From: Chromatiaceae bacterium
Lineage (GTDB): Bacteria; Pseudomonadota; Gammaproteobacteria; Chromatiales; Chromatiaceae
Direction of reading: 5' to 3'
Assembly (NCBI GenBank): GCA_013426805.1
Contig: JACDZG010000015.1
Coordinates: 22,736-86,735 of the forward strand
DNA length: 64,000 bases
In this document: positions 44,603 to 53,583 of the stretch, in pieces
Position numbering within the stretch: position 1 is the stretch's first letter
Layout: the number at the start of each line of letters is the position of its first letter
Made by a program: the position numbers and the translations under genes
Notes under the pieces: model-generated
What the model saw: the letters and a program-made list of their open reading frames with translations, nothing else
Told to the model about the DNA's origin: nothing
Database searches by the model: none

Positions 44603-45660
44603 AACCTCCGGGAGATCTCCTGCGGCTGGATTACCTACCCGTTTCCCGGCTTTCGCAGCAGGCCCGAGACGGCGTGCCCGGTGCGCTCGGCGGCGTCTGC
44701 TTTTTCCAACCCATTGTTCATGTTGAGGCCGCGGGGTTGCCGCTCCTGGCGGTGGACATGGCCTTGTTGGCGGGGGAGGAGGCGCTTTGTGAGGTCTGGT
44801 ACAGCCGGGAAGTACTCGAGTCCGGCTGCCGCAACGGCATCCGTTACCGTCAGGGTGAAACCTTGCTGTTTGGCTGTCTGACGCGCAATGAAGCTGCTGA
44901 GGTTACGCCCATGGATGCCAGCGCTCCCCTGCAAGCCGCGACGCAAGCCGCCTACGAATCCGTTTTCGAACTGCTCGAATCCCGCGGTTATAGGGCGATC
45001 CTGCGCTTCTGGAACTATTTCCCCGGGGTCAATCGCGTCAGTCACAACCTGGAACGTTACCTCCAGTTCAATATTGGCCGTCAGAGTGCTTTTCTTTCGC
45101 ATGGTCGTTCAGTCATCGGTGACGTTCCGGCCGCCTGCGCCCTCGGCTGCGCCGACGGTGGTCTCCAGATCGCCTTCCTGGCTGCCAGGGCGGAACCGGT
45201 CGGTATCGAAAACCCCCGTCAGATCAGTGCCTATCATTACCCCGATCAGTATGGTCCACGGAGCCCGACCTTTTCCCGCGCGTCTCTGGTCAATCTGTGG
45301 GGGCGCGACCTGCTGTTTATCTCCGGCACTGCCAGCATCGTCGGTCATCAGACCCTGCACGCGGGTGATGTGGGTGCGCAAACGCGGGAATGTCTCCACA
45401 ACATCGCCGCCGTCGTCGCGGAGGCGAACCGCCGGGTCCCGGCTGCCGGATTCCAGCTCGGCGATCTTGCCTACAAGGTGTATATCCGATACCGAGAAGA
45501 CTTGGCGAGGGTACGCCACGAGTTGATTCGGTTCATCGGCGCCCCCGTGTCCGCCGTGTTCTTGCAGGCCGATGTCTGCCGAGCGGACCTGCTGGTTGAG
45601 ATCGAGGCCTCCGGCGGTCATGCGCTTCCATCCCTGCTGAAGTCCGGAGCTGGGCCATGA
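44599..45660 (+). CDS. Chorismatase, XanB2/Hyg5-like (hydroxybenzoate synthase)
   Basis: 353 residues. Chorismatases split chorismate to pyruvate plus hydroxybenzoates or dihydroxy acids; XanB2 yields 3- and 4-hydroxybenzoate for xanthomonadin. Markers are RFWNYFPGVNR, LERYLQFNIGRQSAF, ISAYHYPDQYGPRSPTFSRA and FISGTASIVGHQTLHAGDV. The product would be the aromatic starter for the polyene ligase encoded at 57761-59125. The gene overlaps both neighbours by four bases. Confidence 0.8.
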   Translation: MKPPGDLLRLDYLPVSRLSQQARDGVPGALGGVCFFQPIVHVEAAGLPLLAVDMALLAGEEALCEVWYSREVLESGCRNGIRYRQGETLLFGCLTRNEAAEVTPMDASAPLQAATQAAYESVFELLESRGYRAILRFWNYFPGVNRVSHNLERYLQFNIGRQSAFLSHGRSVIGDVPAACALGCADGGLQIAFLAARAEPVGIENPRQISAYHYPDQYGPRSPTFSRASLVNLWGRDLLFISGTASIVGHQTLHAGDVGAQTRECLHNIAAVVAEANRRVPAAGFQLGDLAYKVYIRYREDLARVRHELIRFIGAPVSAVFLQADVCRADLLVEIEASGGHALPSLLKSGAGP

Positions 45661-46496
45661 GTCAGGTCCGCCGGCAGTCAACCCTGGTTGCCCTGCTGTT
45701 TGTCTGTCTTCCCGGCCTTGCCGGCGCCGACGAAAAGCCGCTATGGGAACTCGGCGCCGGCGTAACCGCCCTGTATTTCCCGGACTACCCCGGTTCCGAC
45801 CAATCCAGTGCTTACGTCCTGCCCTTTCCCTATTTCGTCTATCGCGGAGACTTCTTCAAGGCCGACCGAGACGGCATTCGCGGTATCTTCGTCGACAGTG
45901 ACCGCATTGAACTCAACCTCAGCGTCGGCGCCTCGTTGCCGGTGAACAGCGACCAGAACCGTGCCCGGCAGGGTATGCCGGATCTGCAGCCGACGGTAGA
46001 GATCGGCCCGGCCCTTGATATCCACCTGTGGCGAACCGGCGACCGGCGCTACAAGCTCGACCTACGTCTGCCAGTGCGGATCGCAGTGACCGTGAGCGGT
46101 GGGATGGAGGATATCGGCTGGGTGTTCTCACCTCGCATCAATCTGGATATCGTCGATGTTGCGGGGTTTCCCGGGTGGAGTATGGGGTTGCTCGCAGGGC
46201 CCATGTTCGGCTCCGAACGCAGCCATGAGTACTTCTATTCGGTGGCTCCGCAGTATGCCACCGCTGAGCGCCCGGCTTTCGCTGCCGAGGGCGGCTACTC
46301 CGGTAGCCAGTTCTTGATCGCGGTGTCCAAGCGCTATTCAAACTATTGGATTGGCGGCTTCGCGCGCTGGGACAACCTCAGCGGCGCTGCCTTCGCCGCC
46401 AGCCCGCTCGTTCGGCAGGACTATTCCTTTTCCGCCGGGATTGGCGTCGGCTGGATTTTTGGGGAATCATCGACGCGGGTCGAGGCGTTCGAGTGA
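45657..46496 (+). CDS. MipA/OmpV-family outer-membrane protein
   Basis: 279 residues with a signal peptide ending LPGLAGADEK. Features of the family are WELGAGVTALYFPDYPGSDQ, VLPFPYFVYRGDFF near the start, DSDRIELNLSVGASLPVNSD, and the beta barrel to the end (FSAGIGVGWIFG). Some MipA proteins scaffold murein enzymes; others are porin-like. In this operon it may help place the pigment in the outer membrane. ATGA overlap upstream, GTGA overlap downstream. Confidence 0.8.
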   Translation: MSQVRRQSTLVALLFVCLPGLAGADEKPLWELGAGVTALYFPDYPGSDQSSAYVLPFPYFVYRGDFFKADRDGIRGIFVDSDRIELNLSVGASLPVNSDQNRARQGMPDLQPTVEIGPALDIHLWRTGDRRYKLDLRLPVRIAVTVSGGMEDIGWVFSPRINLDIVDVAGFPGWSMGLLAGPMFGSERSHEYFYSVAPQYATAERPAFAAEGGYSGSQFLIAVSKRYSNYWIGGFARWDNLSGAAFAASPLVRQDYSFSAGIGVGWIFGESSTRVEAFE

Positions 46497-47323
46497 GCCT
46501 GGGTGTCACGTCATCGCCTGGATTGCTGAGGCGCTGGAGGCATCGCGCATACGAATACGGTGCGCTGTGGTTCGGTCTGGGACTGTTCGGTATGATGACC
46601 CTGACGTGCTCGTTATTGGCGATGCCGCTGTTGTATGTCTTGCCGAAGCGTTGGGCCGCCCCGCTTGGCCGTTGGACGATCACTCACACGTCCCGCATCT
46701 ACCTTGGTACGCTGGAGTTGATTGGTGCTTGCCGTTTCGATATCGAGGCCCTCGATGCCTTGCGAGGCGAACGGCCGCTGGTGATCGCGCCCAACCACCC
46801 CGGCCTACTCGATGCCCTGCTGGTCACATCACGGCTGACCGACATCGCTTGCATCATGAAGGCCGACATCGTCGATAACGTCTTCCTGGGCGCCAGCGCC
46901 CGGCTGGCCGGTTACATCCGCAACGACGCTCAACTGACCATGATCAAGCGGGCAGTCGCCGAACTGACAAGCGGCAGTCACCTGTTGCTTTTTCCTGAAG
47001 GCACCCGCACCACCCGCTGGCCCATCAATGCCTGCACGCCGGCGGCCGCGCTCATCGCCAGTCGGGCAAAGGTGCCGATCCAGACTGTCTTCATTGAGAC
47101 CGACTCGGCCTACCTCGGCAAGGGGTGGCCACTGTTGCGCCGGCCCACGCTGCCGATCACCTATCGTATTCGCCTTGGTCGCCGTTTCGCGCCCCCGGAA
47201 CAGGCCAGGGTGTTGACTGCGGAGCTGGATCGCTATTTCATTGATGAGTTGCGCCAGACTCCCCTGCTTTCTGCGGCCAGGCGCACCGTGGAAGCACCAT
47301 CCGGTGCGCCTCGGTGCCAATGA
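46493..47323 (+). CDS. PlsC-type acyltransferase
   Basis: 276 residues from the GTG at 46493, which overlaps the previous stop. A hydrophobic N-terminal helix (ALWFGLGLFGMMTLTCSLLA) anchors it in the inner membrane. Catalytic HX4D is APNHPGLLDALL and the substrate-binding block is LLLFPEGTRTTRW. Aryl-polyene clusters include such enzymes to acylate the carrier glycerolipid or the polyene. Its stop overlaps the glycosyltransferase start (ATGA). Confidence 0.82.
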   Translation: MSLGVTSSPGLLRRWRHRAYEYGALWFGLGLFGMMTLTCSLLAMPLLYVLPKRWAAPLGRWTITHTSRIYLGTLELIGACRFDIEALDALRGERPLVIAPNHPGLLDALLVTSRLTDIACIMKADIVDNVFLGASARLAGYIRNDAQLTMIKRAVAELTSGSHLLLFPEGTRTTRWPINACTPAAALIASRAKVPIQTVFIETDSAYLGKGWPLLRRPTLPITYRIRLGRRFAPPEQARVLTAELDRYFIDELRQTPLLSAARRTVEAPSGAPRCQ

Positions 47324-48084
47324 TGCCGCCCAGCAGCGCTACCCATCTGGTGCTGATCCCCAGCTACGACGCCGGCGTGTTGGTCTATGATGTGGTACGC
47401 GCCGCCCGTCGGCAATGGACACCCGTCTGGGTGGTCGTGGATGGCAGCACTGACGGGACGACCGCGAGCCTCCAGGGAATGGCGGCAGCAGACTTCGGGC
47501 TTAGGGTGCTCGTGTTACCCGAAAACAGCGGCAAGGGCGCAGCGATTCTGCATGGCCTCGAGCTCGCCGCGAGCGAAGGTTTTACCCATGCCCTCACCAT
47601 GGACGCGGACGGCCAGCATCCGGTCGAGCGCATCCCGGACTTCATGGCCGCCTCCATCGGGGCGCCGGACGCGATGATTCTGGGCGTGCCGGTGTTCGAC
47701 GTCGGCGCACCCAAGCTGCGGGTACAGGGTCGCAAAATATCCAACGGGTTTGCGAACCTGGAAACCCTGTGGATGGGCATTGATGACTCGCTCTGCGGCT
47801 TCCGCGTCTATCCCATCGAACCCTTGCGTCAAGTGATGCATGGCCAGCGTTGGATGCGCCGCTTCGATTTCGATCCCGAGGCGGTGGTTCGCCTGTGCTG
47901 GCGCGGCGTCCGCCCCATCAACCTGTCCGCTCCGGTGAAGTATCTTTCCGCCGACCAAGGTGGTGTTTCTCACTTCCGCTATCTGCGCGACAATGCCCAG
48001 TTGACGTGGATGCACGCGCGGTTGATGCTGGGTTTCCTGCTGCGATTTCCGGCGCTCCTGCGGCGACGGTTGGGCGCCGGATGA
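47320..48084 (+). CDS. Family 2 glycosyltransferase
   Basis: 254 residues with the GT-A fold: LIPSYDAGVLVYDVVRAAR, VVVDGSTDGT (nucleotide site), ALTMDADGQHPVE (DxD-type motif in the metal site) and GKISN-like GRKISNGFANL. It resembles the polyprenyl-phosphate or dolichol-phosphate type enzymes used in aryl-polyene clusters. It would add a sugar to the lipid carrying the polyene. A second ATG at 47323 is an equal start. Last gene of the rightward operon; it nearly meets the leftward antiporter gene. Confidence 0.82.
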   Translation: MMPPSSATHLVLIPSYDAGVLVYDVVRAARRQWTPVWVVVDGSTDGTTASLQGMAAADFGLRVLVLPENSGKGAAILHGLELAASEGFTHALTMDADGQHPVERIPDFMAASIGAPDAMILGVPVFDVGAPKLRVQGRKISNGFANLETLWMGIDDSLCGFRVYPIEPLRQVMHGQRWMRRFDFDPEAVVRLCWRGVRPINLSAPVKYLSADQGGVSHFRYLRDNAQLTWMHARLMLGFLLRFPALLRRRLGAG

Positions 48085-48106
48085 AGCCTTCTGACCTTTG
48101 GCCAGT

Positions 48107-49423
48107 TCAGTGCCTGGCATAAATCCCGATTCGCAATCCCGGTAACCAGCGGCGCAGCCCCGGAGTGGTGATGACGGTACTGAAGATGGCCATCAGCACC
48201 AGCATCGTGAAGACCTGCTGGGAAATGACCCCCAGATCATAGCCGACGTTGATGACGATGAGTTCCATCAGGGCGCGGGTGTTCATCATGATGCCGAGCA
48301 CTTTGCCCTCCTGATGCGATAGCCCGGCCCAGCGCGCAGCGACATAGCTGCCCCCGAACTTGCCAAGGGTCGCCAAGGCGATCAGCAACAGGCACCAACC
48401 CCAGGCGGAAGCGGAGTTCAGGCTCCCAATGTTGGTGCGCAGACCGGTGTAGGTGAAGAAGATGGGCAGAAAAAAAACCATGACGACATGGCCGACACGT
48501 TCCTTCCATGCCGCGATCAGTTCGTGCTCGTCATACAGGATCACCCCCATCATGAAGCCGCCGAAGATAGCGAAGATGCCGATCTGATAAGTGGTGATCG
48601 CCGAGATGAAGATGCCGGCGAGCAGGATGCCAAGCAGATTGTGGGTGAGCTTGCCGCGCCCGGCCTTCTCGCCCGTCGGCGCCGGGCCGGCCTGACTGAT
48701 GCGGATGACGCGCTTCATCAGGGGTCGCATGACGAACCACCAGGTCAAGAAATACCCTAATACCAGTAACACCTTGAGACCAAAATCGATGGCGTTGAAC
48801 TGGCTCAGGGCGAGCGCGGTGACCAGGGCGAGCAGCAGCCAACCGACCACGTCGTTGATCGCGGCGGCGCTGATGGCAATGACGCCAATTGGCTGATGGG
48901 TGATCTTGAACTCGATCATCATGCGCCCGAGGATGGGCAGCGCCGTGATGGAGAAGGCGGTGGCAATGAAGAGCGCCGAAGCGATCGGATCGACGCCGGG
49001 TGACAGCAACGGGGCCGTGGCGTATCCGAATCCGAAGCCGAGGGCGAATGGCGCCACCATGCTGGCCGTGGCAACGTAGGTGACGGCGCGGCGGTGATGC
49101 CGGTCCAACAGATGAGCGAAATCAAACTCCAGGCCAATCTGAAACATCAGCAAGATCAGACCGATCTGCGACAGCATCTGCATGGGTGCGGGCGGAGCCG
49201 AGTGAAAGACATAGGCGAAGACCGCGGGCGCCAGCAGGCCGAACAAGGACGGTCCGAGCAGGATGCCGACGATGATCTCCCCCACCGCGGGTGACTGCCC
49301 GAGCCGCTGCGCAATTCCCCCTCCCAGGCGGGCGGCCAGAATGATCACCGTCAGCTGCAGCAGGGTGAAAAACAGCAGTGTCTCAGTCTGATGGACGGCG
49401 ACAGTCGCCGCGGACGCCGTCAT
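48107..49423 (-). CDS. CPA2-type cation/proton antiporter
   Basis: 438 residues with about 12 helices. Signatures are QSPAVGEIIVGILLGPSLFG, the substrate-site region ISAAAINDVVGWLLLALVTA (Asp pair context), and FFLPIFFTYTGLRTN. No C-terminal TrkA-N domain is present. Its ATG overlaps the stop of the ketoreductase remnant (CTATGA), so it is joined to the aryl-polyene transcript. Such antiporters are not typical for the cluster, so it may have been captured when the ketoreductase gene was lost. Confidence 0.85.
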   Translation of the reverse strand: MTASAATVAVHQTETLLFFTLLQLTVIILAARLGGGIAQRLGQSPAVGEIIVGILLGPSLFGLLAPAVFAYVFHSAPPAPMQMLSQIGLILLMFQIGLEFDFAHLLDRHHRRAVTYVATASMVAPFALGFGFGYATAPLLSPGVDPIASALFIATAFSITALPILGRMMIEFKITHQPIGVIAISAAAINDVVGWLLLALVTALALSQFNAIDFGLKVLLVLGYFLTWWFVMRPLMKRVIRISQAGPAPTGEKAGRGKLTHNLLGILLAGIFISAITTYQIGIFAIFGGFMMGVILYDEHELIAAWKERVGHVVMVFFLPIFFTYTGLRTNIGSLNSASAWGWCLLLIALATLGKFGGSYVAARWAGLSHQEGKVLGIMMNTRALMELIVINVGYDLGVISQQVFTMLVLMAIFSTVITTPGLRRWLPGLRIGIYARH

Positions 49424-49508
49424 AGCATGTCTCCGTTCACCGCGATGACCTGGCCAGCGATCGGTCTGCTCGGAGGCGGGAAACCCCAGGAGCTGACGAC
49501 GGCGCGCG
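49420..49508 (-). pseudogene. 3' remnant of a FabG-type ketoreductase gene
   Basis: Between the dehydratase stop and the antiporter start the minus strand reads SRPIAGQVIAVNGDML and a stop. This matches the terminal residues of FabG/ApeQ-type reductases (YIxGQVxxVNGGML). Roughly 20 codons remain of about 245. The NADPH site, the catalytic Ser-Tyr-Lys and all else are missing. The remnant keeps its four-base overlap with the next gene. The longer open frame that continues to 49941 is out of phase with the real dehydratase and is not coding. Confidence 0.55.
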
Positions 49509-49958
49509 TCACGGCCGTGTCCCCGGTGTCGCCGCGTCCAGCACCACGGTGACGCGACCGCTCAGCAGCAGATCTCCCAGGGCGGAAACGGTGAAATCGT
49601 AAAGGACGGTGTTGTCGTCGCCATAGCGCAGTTCCGCCGCGATGCTCAATTCGGCATCGATCGTATCCAGTCGCGCAACATGCAGTGTCACCTCGCGGGC
49701 GCTGGTGAGATAGCCGGTGCGGGGCGGCGTATCGGGAGCGGCCAGCAGGGCACCGTGGGCCGCCATCGCCTGGACGGCATATTCGATGCCGCAGACGGCC
49801 CCCAGCCGGCCGTGCGCGCGCAAAGGATTCTGCGGGGCGCGATGGCTCACGGCCGTGCAGCGGATGCCCTGGGCGTTCCAGGTATCGATACGATCCAACA
49901 GGCACATGGATCCCTGGTGGGGGAGATGGGCGTGCAGCCACGCGGAGTCTAGCGGCAT
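49509..49958 (-). CDS. Hotdog-fold dehydratase (ApeP-like)
   Basis: 149 residues. LPHQGSMCLLDRIDTWNAQG carries the catalytic His region of the hotdog dehydratase/thioesterases and CGIEYAVQAMAAHGALLA the central helix. Aryl-polyene systems use two hotdog enzymes to dehydrate beta-hydroxyacyl-ACP; this is the larger one. It overlaps the chain-length-factor gene by ten bases. Confidence 0.75.
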   Translation of the reverse strand: MPLDSAWLHAHLPHQGSMCLLDRIDTWNAQGIRCTAVSHRAPQNPLRAHGRLGAVCGIEYAVQAMAAHGALLAAPDTPPRTGYLTSAREVTLHVARLDTIDAELSIAAELRYGDDNTVLYDFTVSALGDLLLSGRVTVVLDAATPGTRP

Positions 49959-50764
49959 GGCAGGAGATCCACGGCCAGGTTGAGTGGGTCCAGGTACTCC
50001 AGGATCACCCGGCCGCGACGGCCTTGGGCCAGCAGCTGCAGCAGGGGCAGGCCGCGCGCCGCAGGGACCTGGCGGCGCAGGGTTTCGACCTCTGCAATCG
50101 TCACCTGGTTCGGGGGGGCCTCGACCAAGTCGACCTGCAATTGCGCCAGGGAGTGGGGGCCTGGTTGCGGCATCAACACCAAGGCCAGACCGAAGGGCGC
50201 GGGAAGGGGCCGCTTGGCGTGCAGCGGCTCTGGATAAGGCACCTCGTAAGTCACCAGCAGGGTGCCAACGCCATCCACGACCACCTGGGTGAGCGCCTCC
50301 AGCAAACCGGCCCCAAAGCTGCCGTCATAGGCGCACAGCGCCGTGGCCGGGGTCATGGCGCCGGAGGCGATGCTCCAGTAGCCGGCCGCGACGTTATGCA
50401 CTGAGTTGTGGAAGCGCGTTGGTGAAATGTGGCGGTCTTCGGACGCCAGCACCCGACAGATGGCATCGCAGTTATCGCAATCCGCTCCGGACGATGAGAA
50501 CACGGCAGCGAGCGCTTTGGCATCTTGCCGGGCATTGGCGATAGCCTCTTGCGCGACGGGCAGTGCGACCTTAGCGGCGAGACCGACGCGGCGACGTTCC
50601 GGTGGGGGAAGCGCCGCCGCGGTCGGCACGAGCACCGGCTGCCGCTGATAGGCGACCGCGCCGGCCAGGATCGGTTGCGCCTGCGTCCAAGTGCTCAGGC
50701 CTGGAGCCAATACGCCGATACCGTCGATCCAACCGTGAAGGGTGGCTGTGGTGGTGGATGCCAT
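49949..50764 (-). CDS. Beta-ketoacyl synthase-like chain length factor
   Basis: 271 residues of the ketoacyl_synth_2 family. It has a thiolase-like half (AALAAVFSSSGADCDNCDAI in spirit: LAAVFSSSGADCDNC) and SPTRFHNSVHNVAAGYWSIA. It lacks the Cys-His-His triad of true ketosynthases, as chain-length factors do. It should pair with the KS encoded one base upstream and set polyene length. Good match to the CLF of aryl-polyene clusters by size and position. Confidence 0.78.
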   Translation of the reverse strand: MASTTTATLHGWIDGIGVLAPGLSTWTQAQPILAGAVAYQRQPVLVPTAAALPPPERRRVGLAAKVALPVAQEAIANARQDAKALAAVFSSSGADCDNCDAICRVLASEDRHISPTRFHNSVHNVAAGYWSIASGAMTPATALCAYDGSFGAGLLEALTQVVVDGVGTLLVTYEVPYPEPLHAKRPLPAPFGLALVLMPQPGPHSLAQLQVDLVEAPPNQVTIAEVETLRRQVPAARGLPLLQLLAQGRRGRVILEYLDPLNLAVDLLPCR

Positions 50765-50765
50765 G

Positions 50766-51962
50766 TCAGCCTGAACGCCCGAACACCAGGCTGCAATTGG
50801 TGCCGCCGAATCCGAAGGAATTGCTCATCACCCGGGACGGTGCAAGCGTGCTGTTGGCGGTCAGGTACTGGATGGGAATGGTGGGGTCGAGATGCCGGGT
50901 ATTGATCCCTCCCGGCAGAAAAGCGTGTTGCAACGCCAGGGCGCTGATGACCGCCTCCAAGCCGCCGGCTGCGCCCAACGTATGCCCGGTCGCGCCCTTG
51001 ACTGAACTGCATGGCGTCCGATCGCCGAACAGCGTTGCCACAGCCTTACCCTCAGCGGCATCGTTGCTCGGCGTCGCGGTACCGTGCAGGTTGATGTAGT
51101 CAATATCGGTCGCCTGCAAACCCGCCGAGCGGAGCGCCGCGGCCATGGCCATTTGAGCGCCAAGACCGTCGGGGTGGGGCGCAGACATATGATAGGCGTC
51201 ACTGGACTCACCGGCGCCGAGCAGCAGCACGGTATCGGCGTCAAGGTTGGAGCCCGGTCGCTCCAGCAGGACAAAGGCCGCGGCCTCGCCGATACAGAGG
51301 CCCTTGCGGTCGACATCGAACGGTCGGCAGGGTTCGGCGGAAAGCAACTCCAGCGAGTTGAAGCCGTACAACGTCGTCAGGCACAGCGAGTCGACACCAC
51401 CGACGATGGCTGCATCGATGACGCCGGCGGCCAGCAGGCGGGCGGCTGAGGCGAAGACTTTGGCGCTCGACGAGCAGGCGGTGGACACGACCATCGCCGG
51501 CCCGGCGAGGCGGAAGTAACGGCGAATGAAAGCGGCGACCGAATAGGTGTTGTGAGTGGTCCGATAGAGAAGGTCTTCGGGCAAAGCGCCGGTGTTCGGG
51601 TCCCGGCGCCGGTACGCCTGTTCGGTCTGCAGAATGCCGGCGGTGCTGGTGCCGATCAGGATACCCACCCGCTGCGGGCCATAGCGGGCAATGGCGTCCT
51701 CAACGGCGGCGCTGAAGCCGTCCTGTTGCAGGCCCAGCCAGGCCAGGCGGTTGTTGCGGCATTCGTACTCGGCCAAGGAGGCGGGTAAAGCGACATCGTC
51801 CACCTGAGGCACCTCGCCGACCTGTGTTTCGAGATCGTCCACCGTCTCGAAATGACGCGGAGCAAGGCCGCCGCGGTGCTGCAGCAATGCCGTCAGCGTC
51901 GCTGCGAGGCCGCAGCCCAGACAACTGCTGGCCGTGAAATGGGAAAGGCGCACAGGCGTCAT
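50766..51962 (-). CDS. Beta-ketoacyl-ACP synthase (FabF-type KS)
   Basis: 398 residues from ATG 51962. The triad is complete: Cys163 in VVSTACSSSAKVF, His in NLHGTATPSNDAAE and His in VKGATGHTLGAAGGLE. GFGGTNCSLVF is the C-terminal glycine motif. It condenses malonyl-ACP onto the aryl-primed chain. The frame opens further upstream but that region lies between genes and lacks KS sequence. Other aryl-polyene clusters have a second KS gene; none is seen here. Confidence 0.9.
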   Translation of the reverse strand: MTPVRLSHFTASSCLGCGLAATLTALLQHRGGLAPRHFETVDDLETQVGEVPQVDDVALPASLAEYECRNNRLAWLGLQQDGFSAAVEDAIARYGPQRVGILIGTSTAGILQTEQAYRRRDPNTGALPEDLLYRTTHNTYSVAAFIRRYFRLAGPAMVVSTACSSSAKVFASAARLLAAGVIDAAIVGGVDSLCLTTLYGFNSLELLSAEPCRPFDVDRKGLCIGEAAAFVLLERPGSNLDADTVLLLGAGESSDAYHMSAPHPDGLGAQMAMAAALRSAGLQATDIDYINLHGTATPSNDAAEGKAVATLFGDRTPCSSVKGATGHTLGAAGGLEAVISALALQHAFLPGGINTRHLDPTIPIQYLTANSTLAPSRVMSNSFGFGGTNCSLVFGRSG

Positions 51963-52012
51963 GAGGGATCCATTGGCCGTCTGAGGTTGCACATGATTTG
52001 ACTGAAATCGCC

Positions 52013-52753
52013 CTAGCTTCCTTCCCTGGCGCGGTCGCCCAGCCGGGCAATCAGCATCACGTTGGCGAACGGCAGAAGACCATTCATAGGGGCGGTCTCG
52101 ACACGAAAACCCAGCGTTTCCAGCGTTTGAATCCAATCCTGCAAGCGGCGCGAATGCAAGCGCAGTTGGCCCATGCCGCGGAACAACGCCACCGCGCGAT
52201 CGATCCAGTGGCTGAGTTGGAACCTCAGACCGCCGCCGGCGTCTCCCACGCGCGTCAAAAACAGGCCATTGGGCGGCAGTGCGGCACGCACCCGTCGCAG
52301 GATGTCGTCCTGCGATGGAACATCAACATAATGCGCAGCGTCCATGATGACTACGACGTCAGCCTGGCCAAAGTCCGTATGCCGCATATCACCCTCTTCA
52401 AAGCGGGCCCAACGGCCAAAGGTAAGATGGGCGCGTTGTACATCAATCTTCAAGCGATCGATGCCGCGGAGACTGGCGACCCGTGGGGGGGCGGGCCAGT
52501 CCGCTGACCAATCCCCCGCATCATACAGTTGCCGGGCGGCACGCAGCCAGGCCGCCAGCAGGCCCTGGCCACAGCCCAGATCAAGGATGCGGGCGTCGTC
52601 AGGGATGAGTCCGCGCTTCAACATGCCGACGAACACCGGATCAAGGCCGAGCTTGCCGCGCGCGAAATAGTAGGGAAAGCGTCCGACGGCCCGGTAAGGG
52701 CCGCTGGCCTGGTCGATGAGGCGTTTGCGCAGGGTCGCGGGGCTGAGCGTCAT
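52013..52753 (-). CDS. SAM-dependent methyltransferase
   Basis: 246 residues with motif I ARILDLGCGQGLLAAWL, an acidic end of strand two (LRGIDRLKIDV), and VVVIMDAAHYVDVPSQDD. Aryl polyenes of many Proteobacteria are ring-methylated or O-methylated, so a methyltransferase in the cluster is expected. Its start overlaps the deacetylase stop by four bases. Confidence 0.8.
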   Translation of the reverse strand: MTLSPATLRKRLIDQASGPYRAVGRFPYYFARGKLGLDPVFVGMLKRGLIPDDARILDLGCGQGLLAAWLRAARQLYDAGDWSADWPAPPRVASLRGIDRLKIDVQRAHLTFGRWARFEEGDMRHTDFGQADVVVIMDAAHYVDVPSQDDILRRVRAALPPNGLFLTRVGDAGGGLRFQLSHWIDRAVALFRGMGQLRLHSRRLQDWIQTLETLGFRVETAPMNGLLPFANVMLIARLGDRAREGS

Positions 52754-53583
52754 CGCGGGGGCTTGTCCAGGGTGGAACGCAGGGTGATCGTTTCGAGGCC
52801 TGTGGCCGCCGCCCTGTCCAGCACGCGGGGCAGTGCGACCAGGATTACCGGCTGACCGGCCGCGGTGCGGGCCGCGTTGCCGTCATGCAGCAGCAGGATG
52901 TCGCCGGCGGCGAGATCAGTGGTCAAGCGACGGACCACGTCATCCGCATCCCGGTTGCGGGTGTCATAGCCGCGTCGGGTCCAACTGGCCAGATAGAGGC
53001 CATGCCGGGCCAGGATGGGTTCCAGAAAGGGACTGCGCAGGCCCGCCGTGGGCCGAAAGAAGCAGGGCCGCTGGCCGGTGACGGCGACCAGGCTGTCCTG
53101 CCCGGTTGCGATCTCGCGCGCCATCCGGCGCGGCCCGAGGATGGCGAAGTGGTGATAATGATGCTGGCTGTGGTTCTCCACGGCATGACCCCGGCGAACG
53201 ATTTCCCGGCACAGGTCGGGATAGCGTTGAGCCTTCGCACCGATGCAAAAAAAGTTGGCGCGGGCCTCGCAGTGGTCGAGCAGGTCGAGCACCGCCGGCG
53301 TGACCTCCGGGTCGGGGCCGTCATCGATGGTGATCGCGATCTGCCCGGCGGCCGCTGTCGGCGGCAGTCGCACCCAGTTAGGGCCGAGGCCGCGGCTGCG
53401 CGGCCACAGGCCGACCGCGGTCAGGGACAGGTGATTGGCGGCCAACGCACCCAAACTCCAGGGCCACAACCCCGGTTGCAGCGCGAGCAACCCCAAGGCC
53501 CCGACGTGCAGCGCGAAGGTCGCCTGCAAGAGCGGCGTGGGGCGCCATTGACGCGGCGCATGGACAGGCGGCAGCACCGTCAT
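52750..53583 (-). CDS. Polysaccharide deacetylase-type (CE4) enzyme
   Basis: 277 residues with N-terminal hydrophobic segments (ATFALHVGALGLLALQPGLW). The NodB domain starts near 80: IAITIDDGPDPE (catalytic and metal Asp), GHAVENHSQHHYHH (metal His pair), FFRPTAGLRSPF and ILLLHDG. Zn-dependent N-deacetylation is the family reaction. In the cluster it probably edits the sugar added by the glycosyltransferase. Four-base overlaps on both sides. Confidence 0.85.
   Translation of the reverse strand: MTVLPPVHAPRQWRPTPLLQATFALHVGALGLLALQPGLWPWSLGALAANHLSLTAVGLWPRSRGLGPNWVRLPPTAAAGQIAITIDDGPDPEVTPAVLDLLDHCEARANFFCIGAKAQRYPDLCREIVRRGHAVENHSQHHYHHFAILGPRRMAREIATGQDSLVAVTGQRPCFFRPTAGLRSPFLEPILARHGLYLASWTRRGYDTRNRDADDVVRRLTTDLAAGDILLLHDGNAARTAAGQPVILVALPRVLDRAAATGLETITLRSTLDKPPR

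Noticed and set aside
49420..49941. 173-codon frame covering the ketoreductase remnant
   Set aside because: Upstream of about 49508 it is out of phase with the real hotdog dehydratase; only the last 20 codons look homologous.
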